Of a DNA stretch of 64,000 bases, positions 49,736 to 60,424 are shown in pieces. The stretch comes from Helianthus annuus. Its lineage: Eukaryota > Streptophyta > Magnoliopsida > Asterales > Asteraceae. The notes beneath the pieces were generated by a model, which was not told the origin of the DNA, did not search any database, and was given only the letters and a program-made list of their open reading frames with translations. Each line of letters opens with the position of its first letter. Position 1 is the stretch's first letter. Position numbers and translations under genes: made by a program. The stretch is from contig NC_035434.2 of the NCBI RefSeq assembly GCF_002127325.2, forward strand, positions 83,954,787 through 84,018,786, read 5' to 3'.

Positions 49736-50168
49736 ATGGACGGCGGCGATGAGGTAAAATTCCGATTGTTTTACGTGTTTGTGAACCCTTAATTTTGAAA
49801 TAAGGTTTGATTGTTGCAGAAGTTGACGGAACTGAAGAAGGCGTTTGCGGAGGTGATACTGAATACAGCTAAGGAGGCTGCTGCCAGAATTATGGTGTCT
49901 CAACGGAAAGTTCTCCGGTTAGAAATCGAGCTCAAGCAGGCAAAGGAGAAGGCGCTTCAGATGTTTATGAGACTCAAACAGATGATGGATGCTAAGGTAT
50001 TACACATCAAAGTTGCTTTCCTTTAATTTTTTGTTGTGGTTTTCATTCATTTCTAGGTTAGTTGATCGATCTGAAACGCAATTTAGCAATGTTTACTGAT
50101 TCAAATGTTATTATTAAGTCTGGTGACTGAAACGCAATTTAGCAATGTTTGCCATGGCTTTCTATGTA
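49736..50168 (+). pseudogene. Severed copy of the coiled-coil gene (exons 1-2 only)
   Basis: ATGGACGGCGGCGATGAG (49736-49753) is followed by a GTAAAA...TTGCAG intron and exon 2 (49820-49996), reading KLTELKKAFAEVILNTAKEAA and so on, apparently identical to the intact copy at 53062. Intron 2 sequence starts at 49997 and breaks at about 50168, where P copy B begins through a shared GTATG. Exon 3 is absent. The copy's own upstream region now lies 9.7 kb away beyond T3. It can make at most the first 65 residues plus a short intron-encoded tail, so I treat it as a pseudogene. Confidence 0.85.
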
Positions 50169-50984
50169 TGTATGAAAGAGTTATTAACGTTTAAAAAATG
50201 GGGGGAATTGGAGGATTGAGAAATATTGCCTTGCATTGACTAGAATACCCCTAAACAAACTCACGCGCCTCTTTTCTTCTCTTCAATTTCCATCAGTTAA
50301 TCTTAGCCCTTGATTAAGTAAATGGATGGTCAAGATCACTTCCTAGCCTTCCTAGCCAAATAAACTTCCTATTGTATCTCCACCCTTGAGGGGCGAGTGA
50401 ACAAACACAAAATAGGCATAGGGGTTTTGGGTTTTACCGCTCATTTTTTTCCATTAAGGAGTATTAAGTTGCCATGTGGCAATTTGGGGATTAAATTTAT
50501 GCCAAGTAGCAAAAGATGTTTTGTTTTAATACAATTTATAAATCGTAATCAATATCATGACACAACCTAAATTAAACGAAGCATCTAAGAGGCTGTTTGG
50601 CAACACTGAATGGTTAAGTGCTGAACCAGTAAGAGGTCTGAACTGTTAAGTGCTGAACTAGTAAGAGGTCTGAACCATTAAGAGCCTGTATAATGCTTAA
50701 CCGTTCAGAGACAAATGTCTGGCCAATTCAGATTAGAGGTCTTAACCATTCGGACTCTGTATAAATCTTAACCATTCAGAGGCAAATTTCTAAACCATTC
50801 AGACATCTGCTCCTGAAACAAAAGTCTAAACCATTAAGTGTGCTGAACCAGTAAGAGGTCTGAACCATTAAGAGACTCATTAAGAGGTAAACAAACAGCC
50901 CTAAGGTAAAACCTTTAATTTTAAAAACAGAAAAATAAATGTCTACATTTAACAAATACCGTATTCATAAAATTACTATTTAGT
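50165..50984 (+). repeat. Upstream block P, copy B (partial and more diverged)
   Basis: Corresponds to about 38903-39716 of copy A. It differs from A and C at many sites, whereas A and C resemble each other more closely (for example in the MITE left end). It stops where copy A has a poly-A tract and joins block D copy 2. Its MITE is at 50589-50901. Confidence 0.8.
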
Positions 50985-52170
50985 TAGATTCATTAACAAC
51001 AGAAATCGAAAAAAATACAAAGAACCAATAAAATACGTAGCCGAAACTGAAAAAAAAGGATATAGACTTACTATATTTGCATCATAGAACTCAAAGGACT
51101 TATCCAGCATAAACAACAGTTTTTTTGCAAAAGTTTCAAATACTCGATCACATCATTTTAAAAGCAAGGTACCTGTATACTAGAGATGATTTTCAGTTTC
51201 TATATCCTCTTCAACAAATGGTTATGTCTTTGGAATCTTAAAAACACCTTCTACAGGGTCTAAAACCAGTAATTATTAAAATAAAATCTTTAATAAAAGA
51301 CCAAAAAATATCTCTTGATACCTTCAATAAAAAGTTGAAAATTATATAAAACAACTGCCTTTCTATTCCATTTTTAACATGCTTTTCTACACCAATTACA
51401 CTACATAAACAATAAAGTAAGCTCTGCAGCTGATGTGTACGTTTCTAAGAATCATACCTTACTAAGCTCTCCAACTCATGTTTAACTTGTCCCTAAATAT
51501 CAAAAGATAGCAATAATCAAATCCATTTATATGCAACAGATCAATCAAAACAGTTGTACACAATGCATGAACATTTGTACCCTGCGACATATTCTAAATC
51601 TTTAACCTTCATATGATTCAAGATTTTCAAGAAATACAAATTGTATAACTTAAAAACAAACCTTAACCACGTGAATGTTCGAGAAGGGATTAGAGTGTGA
51701 GGATTGATCGATTTAGGGTTCAAACCAGTGTCGAGAACATAGGATTCCTTGCTTTCCGATTACAGAAAAATCACATAGTCCGGTTTGAAGAAAGCGAGCT
51801 TCAATTTTGAATTGTTGAAATATCGAACGCTACGTTAGGGATTTCGAGATCTAGGGTTCTTTTGAAATGGTCGGCCATAGAGGAATGAGGAAGAGGATTA
51901 CCTGACAGAGGAAGTGGAGGCTAATAACTTCTGAGATCTAGGGTTCTTTGAGGATATGCGTGTCTTTGACGCGCGCCATACGCGGTTTGTTCTAATCGCT
52001 GCCTCAGTCATCGTTGATGTTAATGACCAAATTTTAGGGCTAATTTGTGCAAAATTGTTAAACTGGAGATTTGGAGGATGTGTAGACAGAGAAGGCTGAA
52101 TAAGGAATGGAGTGAAATAGCTTGATGGAGAAGAAAGGTGTGAGGAAAAAAAGTTGTGTATTGAGGGGCG
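50984..52170 (-). repeat. Duplicated block D, copy 2
   Basis: Close copy of 36198-37363. It holds the same minus-strand exon-like pieces, including a segment reading KKLLFMLDKSFEFYDANI before a GTAAGTC donor near 51070, more open here than in copy 1. It joins P copy C through a shared TTGAGGGGCG at 52161-52170. Confidence 0.75.
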
Positions 52171-53061
52171 AGTGAACAAACACAAAATAGGCATAGGGGT
52201 TTTGGGTTTTACCGCTCATTTTTTTCCATTAAGGAGTATTAAGTTGCCATGTGGCAATTAGGGGATTAAATTTATGCCAAGTAGCAAAAGATGTTTTGTT
52301 TTAATACAATTTATAGATCGTAATCAATATCATGACACAACCTAAAATAAACGAAGCATCTAAGGGGCTGTTTGGTAACACTGTGGTTAAGTGCTGAACC
52401 AGTAAGAGGTCTGAACCATTAAGTGCTGAATTAGTAAGAGGTCTGAACCATTAAGAGCCTGTATAATGCTTAACCGTTCAGAGGCAAATGTCTGACCAAT
52501 TCAGATTAGATGTCTTAACCATTCAGACTCTGTATAAATCTTAACCATTCAGAGGCAAATTTCTAAACCATTCAGACATCTGCTTGTGAAACAAACAGTC
52601 TGAACCATTAAGTGCTAAACCAGTAAGAGGTCTGAACCATTAAGAGGCTCATTAAGAGGTAAACAAACAGCCATAAGGTAAAACCTTAAATTTTAAAAAC
52701 AGAAAAATAAATGTCTACATTTAACAAATACCGTATTCATAAAATTACTATTTAAAAAAAAAAATCACATTAATTACAATCAAACTAAATTAAATGATAC
52801 ATTTATGATTTGAGTAGTATTTCTCTACGCACGCAACTGCTTGTTCTGCCAGGTCATCGCCAACCATGTTTTTCTTTTAAACAAAAGAAATTCAAAATTG
52901 AAAAGAAAATATTCAAAAGAGCGGCCTACCCTGCCACGTCATGATGATTGAAAATAAAAATAAAAGAAGGAGCAGGGGCAACTGAAAATGCAGTTTATAT
53001 CAGACAGCTGAGAGACAACAAACAAACAATCTGTTTAAAGCCCCAAATTTTGTCTCCGACA
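52161..53061 (+). promoter_or_regulatory. Upstream block P, copy C: 5' region of the intact coiled-coil gene
   Basis: About 0.9 kb directly before the ATG at 53062, matching 39125-40023 almost base for base. It must contain whatever promoter the gene has. A TATAT-like TTTATATCAG lies near 52995. The Tourist-like MITE (52374-52673) sits about 0.4 kb before the ATG. Confidence 0.6.
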
Positions 53062-55706
53062 ATGGACGGCGGCGATGAGGTAAAATTCCGATTGTTTTAC
53101 GTGTTTGTGAACCCTTAATTTTGAAATAAGGTTTGATTGTTGCAGAAGTTGACGGAACTGAAGAAGGCGTTTGCGGAGGTGATACTGAATACAGCTAAGG
53201 AGGCTGCTGCCAGAATTATGGTGTCTCAACGGAAAGTTCTCCGGTTAGAAATCGAGCTCAAGCAGGCAAAGGAGAAGGCGCTTCAGATGTTTATGAGACT
53301 CAAACAGATGATGGATGCTAAGGTATTACACATCAAAGTTGCTTTCCTTTAATTTTTTGTTGTGGTTTTCATTCATTTCTAGGTTAGTTGATCGATCTGA
53401 AACGCAATTTAGCAATGTTTACTGATTCAAATGTTATTATTAAGTCTGGTGACTGAAACGCAATTTAGCAATGTTTGCCATGGCTTTCTATGTATGTATG
53501 TATGTATCTACAGTTATCATTAAGTCTGGCGACTGAAACAGATGATGGATGCTAAGGTTATTTGATTCATTTCTAGGTTATTTGATCGATCTGAGACTGA
53601 TGACCTTTTCATTCATTTCTAGGTTATTTGATCTGAGACAACAAACAAACAATCTGTTCAAAGTTGCTTTCCTTTTTGTTGTGCTTTTCATTCATTTCTA
53701 GGTTATTTGATCGATCTGAGACTGATGACCTTTTTTTCGTTCAATAAATATCTTTACTGATTCAAATGTTACTTATTATTATTAAGATTGTTATAAAGTC
53801 TGGCGACTGAAACGCAATTTAGCAATGTTTGCCATGGCTTTCTATGTATGTATGTATGTATCTACAGTTATATGACATTTCTAATTGATGCTGTTGTTAT
53901 CATGTAGCGGTCTTCCTTAAAAATGTTTCATGATTTGTCGTTTCATGTCCGTTAAAAAGCATGCAAATTTTCTTTGCTTTGCGTAACTGTACTTGTGTGC
54001 ACGCGCGTAAAATAGATTTTAGACAATCTAATAGAATACTTGTGGTATATATGTCCCTTAGGGCATCTGTTAAATTGTCTTTATTAAAAGCGCTTCATTA
54101 TTTTGTCGTTTTCGCATATATTTGTTGCCAAAAACATGCAACTTTGCTTCCCCACAAACAAATTTTAGATTGCAGATGGAAACTATTAACATAACTTATT
54201 CTTTTCACTTGAAAATACTATTTTTTTCTAGCAAATACTCCATTTGAAAAATAATAATCCAAATGGGATGGATGCCTGTTACGTCGTGAGAGTCTAGACA
54301 TGCACTTTTATGCACCAAATTCAGAACCAACCAACAGCGTTCAATGAAACATAAGAAGGAAACAAGTTAATACATGACATGAATATCTATGTTGCATTCA
54401 CATGATACATACCTGACACTTTCTTACTTTCTAACTATTGAACTTGATATACGAATACTACTGTGTATGGTTTATAGCCTAGCAAAAGGTAAAAGAAGAA
54501 ACTTAAAACTAGCATAAAAATGTAATGTTGACACACAAGTTCTGAAGCTATGGATATGTGTCCTTCTCTAGTATATTAAGAGCCAATCTTTTTTCATTGA
54601 TTAACGTAACACGATTCTTCCAACTACTATTTATACTCTGCATGCATGCTTATTAAGTGAACTACTAAAAACTATCATAACTGCTTGCCTACATAGACCT
54701 TTTACATATTGAACGTTCACACCTGTTACCTGATTTTTCTATTAGGATGGTGTGCTGCTGATATATTTCTTTAAAATACAATACAAACGGATTTGATTTT
54801 TTTTTTTTTTGTTTCCAGAATAGAGAAGCAGAGATGACATCCCAAGCCCAGCAAGAGAAAATTGAAGAACTGGAAGCACAACTCCAGGAAGCTGAAGACA
54901 TAGTGACGGTTCTCAGAGAAGAGTTAAGTGCAGCGCATGCTAAAAGAGAGAGGGCTCCACAAAACTCTGATAAAGATGTGGGTAAAAAAGGCCATACTTA
55001 TTATATATTTCCTAGTTTGAAGTCACGTGTTAACGACAAAGATTTACCGGCTATAATATTGAGAGGCAAAGGAAGGAAGCGGAACAGAAGTGAGTGTACT
55101 CATGCTGGTGAAAATTTACATAAAGACCCCTCTCTCGTGAATGAAGAGGAAAAGGACAGAAAAAGACGGAGAAGCTCGGGCCAAGTCGACAGGATTAGTT
55201 GTGTAAGTGTAAGTAATGCTTTTAGTAGACTTAGAAAGGAACTTGAACGTGCCCCTACACGTCCACCTACACCTATCAGAGAGGAACTTGTACCTACGGG
55301 ACGTGAAATGCCCCTGCACTCAGAAACTCAGTTAACAGGTAGTAGAGTTATCAAGTACACTTATCAAAGGAAGAGGAAACAAGGGACTAATGGAAGTGAT
55401 TTGAGCAAAAAGTTGAAGAACAAAAATGCTGCTTTGGAAACTGGGAAAGTCATCTTAGAAAAGTCAACTCCAGAAGAGATTGAGAAAGTCATCCCAATAG
55501 AAACGTTAACTCAAGAGACTGAGAACGTTATATTAACAGCAGAGTCAACTGAAGTGGAGATTGGGAAAGTGATCTCTACAGAGGAGTCAACTGAAGAGAC
55601 TGAGAAAGTCATCCCAACAGAAGAGTCATCTAAAGAGGAGAATGTAGAACAGGTTGGTGTTATCTTTACACGTAGTATCCATTTAAATAGATCATTCAAA
55701 ATATAA
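53062..55706 (+). CDS. Coiled-coil, nuclear-looking protein of unnamed plant family (spliced)
   Basis: Exons: 53062-53079 (MDGGDE), 53146-53322 and 54819-55706; both introns are GT-AG and phase 0. The predicted product is about 360 residues. Residues 7-65 (exon 2) and the start of exon 3 form a long charged helix (EKALQMFMRLKQMMDAK, then KIEELEAQLQEAEDIVTVL) typical of a coiled coil. From memory this start resembles an uncharacterised plant family, sometimes labelled nucleolar-like; no function is known to me. Basic clusters (GKGRKRNRSE, KDRKRRRSSG, YQRKRKQG) look like nuclear localisation signals. The C-terminal ~75 residues repeat a 14-15 residue acidic motif around EKVIPTEES. The last exon may instead splice at 55652 (CAG|GTTGG) to short 3' exons near 56345; the 3' structure is unresolved. 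It faces EDS1 tail to tail. Confidence 0.75.
53341..53880 (+). repeat. Local duplications inside intron 2 of the coiled-coil gene
   Basis: CATTCATTTCTAGGTTATTT with GATCGATCTGAGACTGATGA recurs at about 53369, 53562, 53611 and 53689. A longer piece with GCAATTTAGCAATGTTTGCC and a GTAT microsatellite occurs at about 53455 and 53815. The severed copy at 49736 breaks inside the first of these. Confidence 0.75.
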
Positions 55707-55956
55707 TCTAAATCCCAATAGTTAATAAGAATAAGCGTTTTTGGACAACAACCGTTGTTCTTGCAAAATGTCAAAATAAACCAGTTTTGCCAAAGGAAAC
55801 ACTTGTTCATACACAATGTGTTTGTGGCATATACATTTGTACAAACACTGCAAAAGTGTTCCAGTTAATGGAGGTGGCTCATGGTGATGAATGTTATCAC
55901 ATATTAGCTTTCTACTTTTTGGATTTTCTTTTATGTCAAGTACTAGATTTTCTTTT

Positions 55957-56209
55957 AGAGTAAACTGCCATTTTGGTCCCTGAGGTTTGGTCACTTTTGC
56001 CACTTTAGTCCAAAACTCCAACTTTTTTCATCTGGGTCCCCGTGGTTTCAGTTTTGTTGCCATTTTGGTCCAAAAATGAAATCATGTCATATTTGGACCA
56101 AAATGGCAATAAAACTGAAACCACAGGGACCCAGATGTAAAAGGTTTGAGTTTTGGACTAAAATGGCAAAAATGACCAAATCTCAGGAACCAAAATAGCA
56201 GTTTACTCT
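55957..56209. mobile_element. Fold-back MITE downstream of the coiled-coil ORF
   Basis: Two arms of about 118 bp, starting AGAGTAAACTGCCATTTTGG and ending in its complement, pair around a loop of about 17 bases (near 56078-56094). An 8-bp duplication TTTCTTTT flanks it on both sides. Eight-base duplications fit hAT elements and long arms fit Mutator-like MITEs; I cannot decide. It lies within the gene's possible last intron or 3' region. Confidence 0.8.
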
Positions 56210-57341
56210 TTTCTTTTATGTCAAGTATGATTATTAAAACTATATTATCTCTATAAGAAGCCTACTTTCTTAAATTAAATGATTTTAAGGCCACGACTTT
56301 TGGCGCCAGGACATCCCTTTTAGCTAATTTCCTTTTTTTTTTAGGATTTCTCGAAAGTGCAGCAAAAAGGTACAGTAGTGTTGCTATATATAGATGCTAA
56401 CCGTTTTGTGTTTGGTTTTATGCAGCTTGGCTGAGCAAATATGGTGGCAATAGGTTTTGGGCAATGGAATTGTGGATTAAGTTGCAAATTAAGGTTTAGT
56501 TTGCATTAAACGTCAGTAGTTTCTGAATGCTGGATGGTTTAAATTATAAAATATCTGAATGGTTGGTTTTTTATATAAAATCTTGGACAATGGTTTTTGA
56601 TGGAAATTCTAAGTCAAAATGGTTTCAGAAAACGGCAAACCAACCCAGCTGGTTTGGCTCGGCTGGCCCGTTTGAACCTTTTTTTTAATCATTAGCTTGT
56701 GTAAAGTTTTTATGTGTTTTGCCAAAATGAGATGCGGATATTACACATTCATATATATGGATATTTCATAACTTTGGTTTTGACCTAGAATAACTCTTCT
56801 AGGTGTTAATACTCGGCGCACACCAACACACAACGAGTGTAATCAATGTTTTATAGGTATAGGATCATCAATAAAGTAGACTAACATGGAAACGACAAAA
56901 AAGTATCTTTACATGAAAAATGAGTAGTCGAAGAAGACGCACTTTAGAGACCTTGGATCCATCTTGGTAATAGTCGGAACATGCCAAGGACCATGGTACA
57001 TCATACACATGCGATTACCTAATCCCAAGGCCCACACGTGTAATTAGTATTAACATTATAAACTAATTCCTATGATTACAAGTAATTGTAAATCAATATT
57101 ATTGAAACTGAAAGAGTTACATAGGTGCCAAACTGGGGGCATTATTTTTTTCACCTTAAACTCATACATGGTTACAAACAAATAGACAGACGTTTACAGT
57201 ATAATCCTCCTACACATACCAGAGTTATGGGTAGGGTCTGCGGAGGGTGTGATGGGGCAAACCTTACCTCTATCCCAGGGAACAAATAGAGATGTCCAAC
57301 TCCAAAGACATAGTTATAGTTGCTTACTTCCGGACCAAACA
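56210..57341. other. Convergent intergenic region between coiled-coil gene and EDS1
   Basis: It contains possible short 3' exons of the upstream gene: GATTTCTCG... at 56345-56369 after a TTTTTAG acceptor, and AG-led sequence at 56426 reading LAEQIWWQ in one frame. The gap between them (56 bases) is short for a plant intron. The rest holds no gene; 57101-57341 is the likely 3' UTR of EDS1. Confidence 0.4.
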
Positions 57342-59914
57342 TCAATGTCCAAACTGCAGTCTGAGGCAAGATTCAGATCTATGTTGTTGTGGGAGTGTTT
57401 TCCACCACTCCACAAATGTAGATTTCTCCAAAAACACATCATTGTTGAGCTCTTCTGTCTGAACCCACTCCCTCACTTGTTTCTCTAGACCAACAATCTG
57501 ATCCTTAACTTCAGCAAACGGTTTCCTCCTCAGCTCTTCCACTTTAGCCCAAAAAATGGTCTCCGAGCTAGACCCTTCATTGAGCCTATGAGCATGCTCG
57601 TGCCACCTTTGAGTATACTTGTAACGTTTCGGTCGACCACCATCTCTCAAGTAGGTTCCAGTGTCCTCATCTTTCGAGTGCCTATAATAGTTAGCTATGT
57701 CTAGTGGCTCCACCAGTTTCCTGAACTTGGTTCCAAGCTCGACCCACTCGGGCCGGCTCTCGAACCCATCTGGGAGTTCGTATCGTTTCAACATCTCTAC
57801 AATCTCATCCCAAATGCCTGCAAGTTCCAGCCTTTTCACATTTGCATTGAAGTCAGGAGTACCCTTTTGAATCTTGAAAGCGTCATAATAACCGATCTTG
57901 CGATCGTTACACGCCTTTTGATAATCGGCTATCACATCGTGCATTTTTATGATCATTGGTATCTTTGAATCAATCGTCTTTTGGTATTCCAACTTTTTCT
58001 TTTCAAATGCTTGTGCTGCTCGAAGACATAGCCTAGCTCGCGTGCTCTGCACAAATATTAATAGAGTTGTTATAAGAGTCATGTTCGCGGGTTGGCAGGT
58101 TGAACCTGGCATGACCCCGAAAATTTGACATGACACGGACATGAAAATCATGTCACACGTGAACACGAACACGACGCATGTAGTATTGGCGGGTTGACAC
58201 GAACATTACCTGTTTATACTGAAAAAAGTATTTTAACATTTTTTTGTTTTGCATATTAATACTTTAAATTCTAAATTTACATATTATTTCTATTTTCTTA
58301 AGCAATTATCTTTAAACTATGCCAACTTATTTTACAACTTTTGAATTTTGGCATAAAACAAAATACCCAAATAGTTTAAGCAATTACATAAACACACTTT
58401 AGAAAATAATAAATAAATAAATGGGCTAAACGGGTTAATCCATGAACTGTTGGTTCACATGAACACAGTCGTTTGGCTAACGGCGTTCGACCCAAAACTG
58501 ATTAGAATCCGTTTGGAATAAACCCAAACTTGCGACTTTGTGTTAGATTTATGTTGTGTCATACATTCACACCAGATAGCTCTTTAACTCTAATTCGTTG
58601 CATGAAACTGAGATAAAAAAAACAAACCCAAATTGACCCATTCAGAATTGAAAACTATGTCTGTAAAATATTATTACAGTGTTACAAATACTCACCAGGC
58701 CAAGATCCTTTAGAGCTGCGTTTATAGATGCAGTGTCACCGGAAGCATTAGTGTTTGCAGACAATGGGATCTCCGTATCATCATCATCATCATCGTCCAA
58801 GTACACAACATCTTGCATCCCTAATAAACTGTCTTCTAGTTCCTTATTGTAATCCATATATAAGCTTCTGCTTGTTGCATCTTTAACTTCAGACTCATCA
58901 CCGGGCTGACAACAATAAAACAGAATCTGAAGAACTGCATTTGGGTTCTTTACACAAACCAGTTTCCCATTTCCGGTACAAAAGATAAAGGTTCCGGAAG
59001 GTCTGTAAGGACTAAGTTCAACAAAACTGGATATGATTTCAAGTAATGAGTTGGTACTCCCCATTAGATTACAAGCTGCGTGACTAGCAACAGACGATGC
59101 GTTCTTCAAAACCGTTTTGAAAAAAGTCAAAGCTTCTTGGGAGATCAGGATGGATGATTTATGAAAGTTGCTTGATTTCGGATTGAAGAAATCAAGAATT
59201 TGACCAAATTTAGTTTTAAGGGAGGAGTAGGGGGCTAGTGTTATTTGAGGAACAATGTCGTATCTTCCTACGAAATGCAGAAAGAAACGAGCCCAGTTCT
59301 CTCGGTTTAGAGCGTGTGTGAATATACGGTCGCCTACAAGTGGTGACCCAAAAGTTAAACATTTACACGGGTCGCCGCTAGATCTTGTGTACTTCTCCAG
59401 GTACCAGACGGCTGCTAAGATCGCCACCGGGCCACCCGAAGAGTGACCTGTGAATATTATGGGCTTTGCTTTCTTGATTGCTTTCTCCACCTGCAGTAGA
59501 TAAGATAATACTGTTGAATTACCAAGTAGAGTTACATGATGTATAACTGTAAAAAGAAACTTGACAAAATGCGTTTAGAAGTCAAAGTCAACGCCTGGGA
59601 TGGAAGGAAGGAGTTACCTCAGCCTGCAATGTTTGCAGAAGAAGAGCTTGAAATCGACGAAAGAAGCCTTGATTGATCTTTGCAGGTTCGTTATTACCGA
59701 CGCTTTTTAGTGATGGAAAGAGTGAAGGATCGATGGTAATCTCTCCAAAAGGCTCATGGGAGTAAAAATCTTGATCAGCCCATGATCCACCAAACGCAAA
59801 AACAGTATCCTCACTGCCAGATTCCTTTATATACCCACTGGACTTGTGTGATCTCACAGCTAAACAACAAGCTTTTATCATCTGAGCTTCTGTAACACCT
59901 AATTTCTCTTCCAT
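57342..59914 (-). CDS. EDS1: EDS1: lipase-like immune regulator, three exons, intact
   Basis: EDS1 works in cytoplasm and nucleus as a heterodimer with PAD4 or SAG101. These dimers bind nucleotide signals made by TIR-domain receptors and recruit helper NLRs (ADR1, NRG1) for basal and TIR-NLR immunity. Exons on the minus strand: 59914-59618 (99 codons), 59490-58696 (265) and 58046-57342 (234 plus stop), all phase 0, giving 598 residues, normal for EDS1 (about 600-620). The N-terminal alpha/beta-hydrolase domain has the serine motif GHSSGG (Ser116) and a candidate acid in GRYDIVPQ (Asp177). I did not place the His. Exon 3 is the all-helical EP domain, with family-typical DAFKIQKGTPDFNANVKRLE and FVEWWKTLPQQHRSES. 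An Asp run (residues 331-337) sits in the linker. No frameshift or stop is seen, so it is probably functional. Intron 2 (58047-58695) contains a dispersed-repeat-like sequence. Confidence 0.93.
58080..58560. repeat. Dispersed-repeat-like sequence in EDS1 intron 2
   Basis: GGCGGGTTGACACGAACA and related CGGGTT/GACACG words flank an A+T-rich core. Such words are common in plant dispersed repeats. No clear ends or target duplication are seen. Confidence 0.35.
58776..58797 (-). repeat. GAT microsatellite encoding the EDS1 aspartate run
   Basis: A pure trinucleotide run (ATC in + reading) encodes seven aspartates in the linker between lipase-like and EP domains. It is likely to vary in length between accessions. 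Confidence 0.75.
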
Positions 59915-60009
59915 CTCTCTTGTTTCCTGTCCTGTGGCCAGCGAGGGAGGGAGGGGGGTTCTTCAAAGTTTTCTCAGGGAGAGTTTTGTCATTTCATAAG
60001 TCTTCTTGG

Positions 60010-60015
60010 TTGACT
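60010..60015 (-). promoter_or_regulatory. W-box-like motif upstream of EDS1
   Basis: TTGACT (+ strand reading) lies 96-101 bases before the EDS1 ATG, in the promoter or 5' UTR. WRKY factors bind TTGAC(C/T), and EDS1 is defence-induced in other plants. A six-base match alone is weak. Confidence 0.3.
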
Positions 60016-60115
60016 CTAGTGTTGTTTTCCCTGCAATTTACCACACAAAGGAAAATGAATAATAACGACTTTACATACAAACTAGTGGGAATAAATTCTG
60101 TCGCCATAACTCGTT

Positions 60116-60424
60116 CTATACGCTAGAAAAAAAAAACTTTTAAAAAGCATTCTTTAAAAACAAAAAATAAATGCCTTCTCTAAAAAATTAAATAACATTT
60201 TTTTAAAGACAACATTTTATAAAAATAGATAAAAATAATGATAATAAGAGTTAATAATAATAATAAGACAAAATCTCAAAAATAACCTTTATGTTATAAA
60301 AGGCTGGTGAAAAGGCCATGATAAAAGCATGTGAGGTAATTTAACTGAGTTTTTGGATGACGTTAATTGTAAAGGTTATAGAATGTAATAAAACATGAAC
60401 ATAAACGTTGGGTTTGGCCGATTT
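60116..60424. other. A+T-rich distal promoter of EDS1
   Basis: No gene. Poly-A and AATAATAAT runs dominate. This is the last unique sequence before LTR material, so the host-derived EDS1 upstream region is only about 0.5 kb. Confidence 0.5.

Larger units (their letters stand above)
40024..49740 (-). mobile_element. T3: very young non-autonomous LTR element (LARD type)
   Basis: Two nearly identical 3.7-kb LTRs flank a 2.28-kb interior without gag or pol. Orientation is minus: the primer-binding site is beside the right LTR and the polypurine tract beside the left one. The 5-bp target duplication ATGGA is perfect (40024-40028 and 49736-49740). By eye I found about four substitutions and a few homopolymer-length changes between LTRs, so insertion is very recent. 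Long LTRs plus a non-coding interior define a LARD. It sits on the start codon of a coiled-coil gene copy. Confidence 0.93.

Noticed and set aside
57249..57488. + strand ORF under the EDS1 3' end
   Set aside because: It is the reverse complement of EDS1 exon 3 and its 3' UTR.
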